NCBI RefSeq assembly: GCF_036408855.1
Contig: NZ_JAZGJQ010000004.1
Location: forward strand, 1 to 64,000
DNA length: 64,000 nucleotides
Origin: Olsenella_K absiana
GTDB taxonomy: Bacteria > Actinomycetota > Coriobacteriia > Coriobacteriales > Atopobiaceae
Direction of reading: 5' to 3'
Below the pieces are notes generated by a model. It did no database searches. It was not told the origin of the DNA and saw nothing but the letters and a program-made list of their open reading frames with translations. The translations under genes and the position numbers were made by a program. Each line of letters starts with the position of its first letter. Positions within the stretch are counted from its first letter, which is position 1. Shown one piece after another: positions 57,155 to 64,000 of the stretch.

Positions 57155-57184
57155 GCATAACTCTTGGCCGCCCATGCCAGGCAA
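57155..57184 (-). promoter_or_regulatory. Possible promoter of the aminotransferase-nitroreductase pair
   Basis: TTGCCT, 18 bases, TTATGC on the minus strand, about 45 bases before the start codon. Confidence 0.4.
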
Positions 57185-57331
57185 CCGGCTCTTAGCCAGC
57201 AAACGAAACAATCTTCGAACCGCGCCCCCGCGCCGGGATGGCGCACAATGGGGCGGGAGAAGCCCCGCAGGGCGGGAGGGCGCCAGCCGCGCCAGTCCCG
57301 CGCGAGGAGCCCGCGGACCCGAGGAGGACCC

Positions 57332-58039
57332 ATGCGCTACACGCTCGACGAGCTCTGCCGCCTGATCGACCACACCAACCTGCACCCCGACGCCACGCAC
57401 GAGGACCTGGCCCGCCTCTGCGACGAGGCCGTGCGCTACCACTTCAGGATGGTGGCGGTCAACCAGGTGCAGTCTGCGTTCTGCGCCGCACGGCTCGCGG
57501 GCACCGACGTCCACACCGGCGCCGCGATCAGCTTCCCCCTCGGCCAGACGAGCATCGCCTCGAAGGTCTTCGACACCAAAGACGCCCTCTCCCAGGGTGC
57601 GAACGAGATCGACTACGTGGTCAACCTCACCGAGGTCAAGGCGGGCAGGTGGGACTACGTGGAGCGGGAGATGCGCGAGGTGGTGGCCGTCTGCGACGAG
57701 GCGCACGTCCCCTCCAAGGTCATCTTCGAGTGCTGCCTGCTCACGCAGGAGGAGAAGCTCGCGCTCTGCCGGATCGCCCGCGAAGTGGAGCCCACCTTCG
57801 TGAAGACCTCGACGGGCTTCTCCACCGGTGGCGCCACGGTGGCCGACGTCCGCCTCATGCGCGCCAACGTGGGCGAGAAGGTCCAGGTCAAGGCCGCGGG
57901 CGGCATCCGCACCGCCGACGACTTCCTCGCCATGGTCGCAGCCGGCGCCACGCGGGTCGGCTGCTCCAAGTCCATCCCCATCGTCGAGGAGCTCCGCCGT
58001 CGCATGGCGGAGGCGGGCAGGGACTACGTCGAGCTGTAG
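57332..58039 (+). CDS. deoC: Deoxyribose-phosphate aldolase
   Basis: The 235-residue class I aldolase has LIDHTNLHPDAT, ISFPLGQTSIASKVFD, EIDYVVNLTEVKAG, KVIFECCLLTQEE and the Schiff-base lysine in FVKTSTGFSTGGATV, with VKAAGGIRT. It splits 2-deoxyribose-5-phosphate to acetaldehyde and glyceraldehyde-3-phosphate, finishing deoxynucleoside breakdown begun by phosphorylases such as that at 36811. The ATG follows GAGGAGG. The macrodomain gene follows 45 bases later and is probably co-transcribed. Confidence 0.95.
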   Translation: MRYTLDELCRLIDHTNLHPDATHEDLARLCDEAVRYHFRMVAVNQVQSAFCAARLAGTDVHTGAAISFPLGQTSIASKVFDTKDALSQGANEIDYVVNLTEVKAGRWDYVEREMREVVAVCDEAHVPSKVIFECCLLTQEEKLALCRIAREVEPTFVKTSTGFSTGGATVADVRLMRANVGEKVQVKAAGGIRTADDFLAMVAAGATRVGCSKSIPIVEELRRRMAEAGRDYVEL

Positions 58040-58084
58040 CCGGCCTGGCACGCGGCCGGGGCGACCCGGCGGAAAGGTGGTCCC

Positions 58085-58888
58085 ATGAACCAGGAGGAGC
58101 GTCGCCGCCGTCTCATCGAGGCGCTCAAGGCGGAGCGGGAGGAGTACGCGGGCATCGTCGTGCCCACAGACGAGCGGCGGCAGCGCGACCAGGTCCGCGT
58201 CCTGCTCAACGTGAGGCCCCCCGCACCCGCCAGCGAGGAGCTGCTCGCCGCGCAGGACGACTACCTCTCCCACCTCGCCGAGGAGCGCGGGGTCATCCGT
58301 CCGGATGACCTGCCCTTCTCCGACGAGGGGATCTGCGTCTGGCGGGGAGACATCACCAGGCTCGCCGCGGACGCGGTGGTGAACTCCGCGAACGACCAGA
58401 TGATGGGCTGCTTTGAGCCCCTCTGCGGCTGCGTCGACAGCGCGATCCACACCCAGGCTGGCCTGCAGCTGCGCGCGGACTGCTACCACTTCATGATGGA
58501 GCAGGGCCACGCGGAGCCCGCCGGCGGGGCCAAGATCACCTACGCCTACAACCTCCCCGCGCGCTACGTGATCCACACCGTGGGGCCGTGCGTCGACGGG
58601 GCCCCCACGGCGCGCGACCGCGAGCTCCTCGCCTCGTGCTACCGCTCGAGCCTCCGCCTGGCGGGGCGCCACCGGCTCGCGAGCGTCGCCTTCCCCTGCA
58701 TCTCGACGGGGCACGGAGGCTTTCCCGCGGCGGACGCCGCCCAAGTGGCCCTCGACGCGATCCGCTCGACGCTGCGAGACTGGGGCGGTGCGGAGAAGGA
58801 CGTCGCCGCGCCGGCCGCCCCGAGGCCGAAGGTGGTGCTCGTCTGCCACACCGAGGAGGGCTACGACGCCTATCGCGCGCTCCTCTGA
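58085..58888 (+). CDS. Zinc-type macrodomain protein-ADP-ribose hydrolase
   Basis: The 267-residue protein has an N-terminal helical part (1-78) and a macrodomain: GDITRLAADAVVNSAND (N100), MMGCFEPLCGCVDSAIH (107-122), AGLQLRADCYHFM and YVIHTVGPC. The macrodomain continues through FPCISTGHGGFP. The Zn-Macro group, often coupled to sirtuins in pathogens, removes ADP-ribose from proteins. The usual GCFxPxHxCID has Cys 114 in place of the His, leaving C109, C114 and C116 as candidate ligands. No sirtuin or lipoate protein is adjacent. The ATG follows GGAAAGGTGG. Confidence 0.85.
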   Translation: MNQEERRRRLIEALKAEREEYAGIVVPTDERRQRDQVRVLLNVRPPAPASEELLAAQDDYLSHLAEERGVIRPDDLPFSDEGICVWRGDITRLAADAVVNSANDQMMGCFEPLCGCVDSAIHTQAGLQLRADCYHFMMEQGHAEPAGGAKITYAYNLPARYVIHTVGPCVDGAPTARDRELLASCYRSSLRLAGRHRLASVAFPCISTGHGGFPAADAAQVALDAIRSTLRDWGGAEKDVAAPAAPRPKVVLVCHTEEGYDAYRALL

Positions 58889-59299
58889 GGCACCGACGCC
58901 CGCTCGCAGCCCAGGGACGCGCCCTTCGGCGCACCCTCCTGCGGGAGGGGCGCGCGATGTACGACGCCGACATATGACAAGTGGAGCTCACCCCCGAAGG
59001 GACGAACCCCACCTTGTCGGCAAGAGAAGTGAGCAAGCGTTCGGCGAAGCCAACCGGGCTCAGGATTGCGGTGCCCCTCCCCCGCTCGCTGGCAGACATG
59101 ATACTCCGGCGATTGTTGACCCCAGATGTCCGAATGCCGACAGATTAGAAAACCCTGGCATCGGTAATCGCCGGCGAATGACCAGCCCTCCTACCTGCGG
59201 ATCTGCGAATAGAGCCGTCTACTACTTGATGCTGAAAAGCAATCAACCCGAGAAGCGCCTCCACAAGTAGGCCTCGGGCGACCACACGCCGAGACGCCG
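58889..59299. other. 411-base convergent gap with a structured, less GC-rich segment
   Basis: The macrodomain gene and lgt both end here. The first 60 bases hold a CCTCCTGCGGGAGG stem. At 58976-59018 GACAAG-TGG pairs with CCA-CTTGTC around an inner CCC-TTCG-GGG hairpin on the minus strand. From about 59100 to 59270 the composition is visibly less GC-rich than any nearby gene. No frame has a start site with a binding site or family signature. It could be a decayed gene or insertion. Confidence 0.55.
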
Positions 59300-60121
59300 C
59301 TACCCCTCGACAGTCCCCACCTGCGGGCGCTGCCGCGCGTGCGCCCAGACGAGAATCGCGACCCCCAGCACGACGAGCGGTAGCGAGAGAATCTGCCCCA
59401 TGGTTATGACGCCGCCGAGGAGGTAGCCGAGCTGCTTGTCCGGCACGCGCACGAACTCCACGAGGAAGCGGAAGACGCCGTAGCACGCGAGGAAGGTGCC
59501 GAGGAAGGTGCCCTGCGGCCGCGGCGGCACCCTGCGCGAGAGCGCGAAGAGGACGAGGAAGAGCACGACGCCCTCGAGGAGGGCCTCGTAGAGCTGGGAG
59601 GGGTGGCGATAGACCGCGCCGCCCGTCTCGAACATGACGCCCCAGGGCAGGTCGGTCGGCTTGCCCCACAGCTCCCCGTTCACGAAGTTGGCGCAGCGCC
59701 CGAAGAACAGGCCGATCGGAGCCACGCAGACGCCCACGTCGATCATGGTCGGGATGGAGATTCGCGAGGTGCGACAGACGATCGAGCCGCCGACGATGGC
59801 GCCGACGAGCCCGCCGTGGAAGCTCATGCCGCCCTGGTTTATCGCGAGGACCTCCAGCGGGTGCTCGAGGTAGTAGCCGGCCCCGTAGAAGACCACGTAC
59901 CCCAGCCGTCCGCCCACGATGATGCCGAGCGCGATGCCGACGACGACGTTCATGAGCGCGTCGGCGGAGATGTCGAGCCTCCAGCGACGGATGATGCGCC
60001 AGGCCATGAGCCCGCCGAGCACGAACCCGGCGAGGTACGCGATGCCGTACCAGCGCACGACGACGGGCCCCAGCTGGAAGGCGATGGGGTCCAGGGAGTG
60101 GTAGAGGTCGTTCAGGAACAT
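59300..60121 (-). CDS. lgt: Prolipoprotein diacylglyceryl transferase
   Basis: This 273-residue membrane enzyme with about seven helices has GGRLGYVVFYG, MSFHGGLVGAIVGG, the Lgt signature FFGRCANFVNGELWGKPTD, HPSQLYEALLEG and a C-terminal LVEFVRVPDKQ. It attaches diacylglycerol to the lipobox Cys of preprolipoproteins such as the binding protein at 7191. The start follows GGTTGGAG. It is separated from the CotH-ricin gene upstream by a terminator. Confidence 0.95.
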   Translation of the reverse strand: MFLNDLYHSLDPIAFQLGPVVVRWYGIAYLAGFVLGGLMAWRIIRRWRLDISADALMNVVVGIALGIIVGGRLGYVVFYGAGYYLEHPLEVLAINQGGMSFHGGLVGAIVGGSIVCRTSRISIPTMIDVGVCVAPIGLFFGRCANFVNGELWGKPTDLPWGVMFETGGAVYRHPSQLYEALLEGVVLFLVLFALSRRVPPRPQGTFLGTFLACYGVFRFLVEFVRVPDKQLGYLLGGVITMGQILSLPLVVLGVAILVWAHARQRPQVGTVEG

Positions 60122-60180
60122 GCGTGCTCCAACCTACGGGCGAGGCGGCGCAGGCGACCGCTCGGGGCCTGGCGCCGGGT

Positions 60181-60225
60181 TCGAGAAGAACGGGCGGGGA
60201 CAGCGTACAACGTCGTCCCCGCCCG
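60181..60225 (-). terminator. Terminator after the CotH-ricin gene
   Basis: A perfect 11-bp stem (CGGGCGGGGAC / GTCCCCGCCCG; 60191-60201, 60215-60225) is followed on the minus strand by TTCTTCTCGA, the same tail type as at 7141 and 15209. Confidence 0.75.
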
Positions 60226-60336
60226 CGGCAAACCTGCGGTCCCCTGAGACCAGCGCATCCGAGCCTCGGGTCACCCCGCCTACTTCTCGCAGGATACCCT
60301 GTGGGCCAGGCGCCTGTCAGGCACTACCTAACTCAC

Positions 60337-63300
60337 CTACCAGGCGTTAATGGTCGCGTCCATCCAGGCGATGCGTCGTGCGATCCACTCGCGCATCTGC
60401 AGGGCGCGAGCGAGGAAGTCGTCCGCATCTCCCCTGTCCCAGAGCAGGCCGTCCATCCGTGCGGTACGCACGATTCCCTCCGCAGTCCGCTCGACCAGAC
60501 CCGCACCGCCGTCCTTGTCAGAGAGCAACGTGCCCTCCACGTACGGCTTGAGCCTCTCGTTGAACTCCCGCTTGATCTCCTGGCGCACCGCGGGGTCGCC
60601 GAGGAAGAACTCGTAGTGCTCAGAAGCGAAGCCCTCGGGGCTCTCGTAGCCCATGCCGACGTTCCAAGGGCTGACGCCAAAGCCCTGGTCGAAGTCCCAG
60701 ATGGGTCCTGCGTAGACGAGATCTTCGCCCTTGTCCTTGTAGAAATACGTCGACGAGTGGCGAATGTAGTCGCTGTTCTTGGCGAACTCCTCCACGAGGA
60801 ACACCCTCGCAAGGGAAGTGACGTCGAAGCCAGCGCCCGCGTCACCGGACCTCGCGGAGTCAATCGCCGCCTGGACCCGCTCGCTGATGTAGCGCACCTG
60901 CTCCTCCGAGGCGTCCTCCGGGCTCTTGAGCACGAAGTGCCCGATGCTCGTGTCGAACCAGCTTCGCTCAGACGCGTAGTAGCCGTTGTCAAGCTCGAGA
61001 AGGTAGCCGCCCGAGAGGTCGGCAGGAGCCTTCACGCCCGTCACGTAGCGGTACTCCCGACCGTAGGAGTTGGTACCGTAAGCCGTGGGATGGCTCTCGA
61101 CGGATACGTCGTCCACCGAGTCGTTCTCGATTTCGTCGATTTCCACGCGACCCTTGCCGACCTCGACCTTCTCGCTCAGGAGATAGGTACCGCGATACTC
61201 GCCGTCGTAGTACAGGTCGACGGTCCTACAATCTGGCGTTGAGACGAGCCCCATGGACAGTCCGGTCCTGGCAGCCACGAACTGGTGCAGCAGTGTCCGG
61301 TCATAGGAGTTGGCGAGAAGGAGCCACTTTTTGGCCTTGTTACCCTTAGTGCCGTCCACGAGCGAGGCCTTCTTGTCGAGCTTGATTTGATAGGGCTTCT
61401 TCTCTGCAAGCCAGGTGCTGTTGCCGCGGCCTTTGATCTGGTCGAGCCTGCCGTCGTAGGTGACGGTCCCGTCCACCTCGGCGAGGACCATGCTCCCCTC
61501 GGACTTGAGCGAGTGGTCCGTACTCGACTCGACGTAGCTACGTCCCTTGAGGAAGGGGTCATCGCTCGTGAGGAACAATGCTGGAACGTTGGCAGACCTC
61601 ATCACATGGATGAGGAGCGGGGCGTCTCCCTCGGAGAGCCTCAGGAAGACGCGGTAGGCACCGTCGCTGTCCCGAACAAAGCCTCCGGAAACGAGGTCGA
61701 TCGCCGCACCCGCCTTCACGAACACCCCGGCGTCATCGCGAGTGGCAGAGGCGTAAAAGCCCCCACGGCCAGGGACGAAGGCGGTGAGCACCGTCTGGGA
61801 GAGGTCTGCACAGGAGGGCAGGAAGAGGTAGGGAGAGTCAGCGACCAGCGTCGAGAGGATGCGCTCCTCGGCACCCTCCTGGGTCGAGACGGTCGCGCCC
61901 ACGTTGGTGATGCCCAGGGAGGCTGCACCGACGGTGCGCAGCCAGAACCTCTGCGCGATGCTGGCGTTGTCGTTGTAGCCCTGGACGTTCGTCCCCTGGC
62001 CGAAAACGGCGCCGTTCACGTCGAGCGCAAGTCCGCTCCTGGAGAGGAGGCCGAAGCCGTCCCAGTGCAAGGTTGCCTTCCAGAGCTGGGAGTCCTCGGG
62101 CTGCTCACCGGCCAGCCACTGCAGGGCGTTGGAGCCTTGCTCCGTGCCGGTGAGGGTGAGGTAACCCCCGTTGCGCACGTTGCGAACAACGTAGTATCCC
62201 TCGTCGCCGTAGCGGACGAGCTCAAACTGCTGGGCGGCGGAGCCGTTGTCCCGCCAGAGCTGTACGTTGGCGCCCACCTCGCGCGAGCCGGTCGCGTCAT
62301 CGAGAACGTAGGCGGTGTCCCCGCTCGTGTGGATGGTGTATCGACCCTGCAGGAGCTCGCCCCTGCGCTCGAGGACCCACTTCTGCGCGGTCGAACCGTT
62401 GGGTGCGTACTGCTGGACGTTCGCCCCGTCGGTGCTTGAGCCGCCGGAGACGTCTAGGGCGAGGCCGGAGTTGGCGGAGACGATTCTGTAGGAGCCGTCA
62501 TCCTGACCTTCGATGGACCAAGCCTGCGCCCAGGTCCCGTTCTCGTCATACTGCCACACGTTGGCGCCGCTCTCATGGGAGGCGCCAGAGACGTCCAGCA
62601 CCTTGCCGGAGCCGATGTTCTTGATCGTGTAGTACCCCGTCCGCTCGTCATAGCGAACGTTGAACCTCTGCGCGGTGCTGGAGTTGGTCCCCCAGATCTG
62701 GGCGTTGGTGCCAGCGGACATGCCTGACCCGTCGATGTCGAGTGAGCGGTCTCCTGAAAGGGAGGACGCTATACCGTAGACGCCGTCCTCGACCGTCCTG
62801 GGCGATTCCAGGTACCAGCGCTGCGCCACGGTGCCGTTGGCACTCCAGAGCTGCAGGGGCGACCCGTTGCTCAGGAGGCCGTAGCGCACGTCGAGGGCGA
62901 GCGCTCCCCCGTCGGCCGATCGCAGGGCCGAGAGGAACGTGTAGCTCCCGTCCCCGTTGTCGACGACACGCCAGCGCTGAGCGGACGTGCCGTTGTAGGC
63001 GTACTGCCAGACCTTCGCACCAGCGGCCGCCTCCCCGCAGGCGACGTCCAGCACCTTGCCGGAGCCCACGTTATAGATAACGCTGTACTCGGTGTCCTCG
63101 ACACGGCTGATCCTGAAGCGCTGCGCCTTGGTGGAGTTGTCGTCGAAGACGTCGACGTCCGCGGCGTCCTGATCCGACCCCGCGAGGATGTCCAGGTTCT
63201 TCTTGGTGGAGCCGTCCTGGACGGAGATCTCGTACACGCCATCGGGGACGATCGCGGAGGACTGCCCAGGGGCGTCCTCCGAGGAGGGCGACCCGGGCTC

Positions 63301-63687
63301 GGAGGCCCCGTCCGAGGCGACCGCCTCGCCCGCGGCACCGTCGGCCTCACTTGAAGCGCTCCCAGCCTCCACCGTCCCGCCCTCGGGGCCCGCACTGGAA
63401 GCACCCGCGCCGTCGTCGCCTTCAGAGACGGGCTCGCCGGATGACGTCACGGCCACCTCTGTCTCGGACGCCCCGGCCTCGTCGGCTTCGCCCGTGGCGA
63501 CCTCCGAGGAGGTCCCGCCGGTGGCCGCAGTCCCCTCCCGGGACCCACCCGACGCGGCAGCGGCAACGACGTCGCTCGCGCTGACGTTGCCGAACGTAGT
63601 CCCAGCCTCCACGGCGAACGCCGCGGTAGGCACGGAAAGGATGACAGAGACCACGGCGGCGGCCGTCGCCTTCTTTATCGCATCCAT
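60337..63687 (-). CDS. Secreted CotH-family kinase-like protein with three ricin-type beta-trefoil domains
   Basis: The 1116-residue protein starts with a signal peptide (cut near AAFA|V, residue 25). A Gly/Ser/Ala/Glu-rich linker runs to about 145. Nine QxW-type repeats follow (e.g. AQRFRIS 188, AQRWRVV 236, AQRWYLE 288, AQRFWLR 579), i.e. three full ricin-B trefoils. A CotH domain begins near 700: IKGRGNSTW (751-759), KKPYQIKLD, KWLLLANSYDRTLLHQFVA, GTYLLSEKVEV and IWDFDQGFG. Spore-coat CotH proteins are atypical kinases; here a surface carbohydrate-binding role is likely. It has no LPXTG motif. The ATG at 63687 follows GAGGGGGA. Confidence 0.85.
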   Translation of the reverse strand: MDAIKKATAAAVVSVILSVPTAAFAVEAGTTFGNVSASDVVAAAASGGSREGTAATGGTSSEVATGEADEAGASETEVAVTSSGEPVSEGDDGAGASSAGPEGGTVEAGSASSEADGAAGEAVASDGASEPGSPSSEDAPGQSSAIVPDGVYEISVQDGSTKKNLDILAGSDQDAADVDVFDDNSTKAQRFRISRVEDTEYSVIYNVGSGKVLDVACGEAAAGAKVWQYAYNGTSAQRWRVVDNGDGSYTFLSALRSADGGALALDVRYGLLSNGSPLQLWSANGTVAQRWYLESPRTVEDGVYGIASSLSGDRSLDIDGSGMSAGTNAQIWGTNSSTAQRFNVRYDERTGYYTIKNIGSGKVLDVSGASHESGANVWQYDENGTWAQAWSIEGQDDGSYRIVSANSGLALDVSGGSSTDGANVQQYAPNGSTAQKWVLERRGELLQGRYTIHTSGDTAYVLDDATGSREVGANVQLWRDNGSAAQQFELVRYGDEGYYVVRNVRNGGYLTLTGTEQGSNALQWLAGEQPEDSQLWKATLHWDGFGLLSRSGLALDVNGAVFGQGTNVQGYNDNASIAQRFWLRTVGAASLGITNVGATVSTQEGAEERILSTLVADSPYLFLPSCADLSQTVLTAFVPGRGGFYASATRDDAGVFVKAGAAIDLVSGGFVRDSDGAYRVFLRLSEGDAPLLIHVMRSANVPALFLTSDDPFLKGRSYVESSTDHSLKSEGSMVLAEVDGTVTYDGRLDQIKGRGNSTWLAEKKPYQIKLDKKASLVDGTKGNKAKKWLLLANSYDRTLLHQFVAARTGLSMGLVSTPDCRTVDLYYDGEYRGTYLLSEKVEVGKGRVEIDEIENDSVDDVSVESHPTAYGTNSYGREYRYVTGVKAPADLSGGYLLELDNGYYASERSWFDTSIGHFVLKSPEDASEEQVRYISERVQAAIDSARSGDAGAGFDVTSLARVFLVEEFAKNSDYIRHSSTYFYKDKGEDLVYAGPIWDFDQGFGVSPWNVGMGYESPEGFASEHYEFFLGDPAVRQEIKREFNERLKPYVEGTLLSDKDGGAGLVERTAEGIVRTARMDGLLWDRGDADDFLARALQMREWIARRIAWMDATINAW

Positions 63688-64000
63688 CGAATCCCCCTCG
63701 AATGGCCGCAAGATCATATCTAGGCACAGGAGCGACACATGCATGATAGTTTAAGCCTAATGTGCCCGAAGGCGACTGCCCGAAGAACCTGCGTGCGCAC
63801 GAGACTCGGTAGGTGGCGCCGCGACCCAGAGTACGGACGGAAGAGGAACTCGCCTACGCCTGCGTCGACCAACCTTTGCATAACCAAACCTTGTAGCTGA
63901 AAACCAAGAGGTCAGTCGCTGTGTTAATGTGGTTCGGTAGTCTCTGGCGCTGTCTCCTACATTTTTAAGCAGGCATCCGTTCTCCCGAGGCACTTCGCGG
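63688..64000. other. Upstream region of the CotH-ricin gene and window end
   Basis: This 313-base stretch is less GC-rich than the genes, especially 63870-63970. Possible -10 boxes for the minus strand are TATGAT (about 63712-63717) and TTATGC (63878-63883); none has a good -35. No gene was recognised. A frame at 63757-63993 has no binding site and looks spurious. Confidence 0.5.

Noticed and set aside
57200..57240. GGTTCGAA-like string resembling a tRNA T-loop
   Set aside because: No flanking stem, anticodon arm or acceptor end can be folded around it. The same applies to similar strings near 44250 and 60180.
63757..63993. 78-codon minus-strand frame at the window end
   Set aside because: No ribosome binding site and atypical composition; it lies where promoters are expected.

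Overview
The window is about 70% GC, with intact, tightly packed bacterial genes and no rRNA or tRNA that I can find. A class III fructose-bisphosphatase, RicT, Tat genes next to topA, LuxS, paired 2-hydroxyacyl-CoA dehydratase-like proteins with an activase, an NRAMP-related transporter of the type known from Eggerthella, and a CotH/ricin surface protein together suggest an anaerobic gut or oral actinobacterium of the Coriobacteriia (Olsenella/Atopobiaceae-like). That placement is inference, not a database match.

Layout. 1-264: edge of a probable insertion sequence. 265-8081 (minus): a DUF523-nucleoside phosphorylase fusion, a SurA-like membrane protein, a HEAT-repeat protein, a NYN-LOTUS protein, a beta-hydroxyacid dehydrogenase, DegV, the long ribosome hibernation factor and a solute-binding lipoprotein. 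8082-8515: a gap with a promoter-like box and a possible structured RNA. 8516-18953 (minus): comF, tatD, rsmA, metG, fbp, rsmI, a GH5-like protein lacking the usual nucleophile, a DinB partner and dinB. 19078-26761 (minus): ricT, holB, tmk, topA, tatC and tatA in one compact run. 26853-29562 (minus): STAS protein, TPR protein, aminotransferase. 29876-31147 (plus): a small unknown protein and a second DegV. 31236-34324 (minus): an NRAMP-related transporter and an MgtE-like protein.

34747-37533 (plus) encodes a class II aldolase, an MtnA-type isomerase and a purine nucleoside phosphorylase. Together these make a plausible phosphorylase-isomerase-aldolase route for methylthioadenosine or 5'-deoxyadenosine. 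Facing it on the minus strand are mtnN, luxS and an MscS channel, so S-adenosylmethionine by-product recycling is concentrated in this 4.5 kb. 40207-45255 (minus): PcrA/UvrD helicase, an alpha/beta hydrolase-like protein without its serine, and uppP. 45539-47393 (plus): UspA and a secreted wall hydrolase. 47608-55132 (plus): an M16 peptidase, two dehydratase-like paralogues and a third dehydratase-like domain fused to its ATPase activator, all overlapping and closed by a strong hairpin. 55232-57111 (minus): nitroreductase and aminotransferase. 57332-58888 (plus): deoC and a macrodomain hydrolase. 59300-63687 (minus): lgt and a large CotH-ricin protein.

Three patterns cross the window. Several probable terminators are GC-rich hairpins followed by a shared pyrimidine tail (TYCTTCTCG) instead of a U-tract. 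Short GC-rich tandem repeats sit directly after several stop codons. Four plus-strand genes share an extended -10 box starting TGCTA. No transcription factor, CRISPR array or prophage was recognised.
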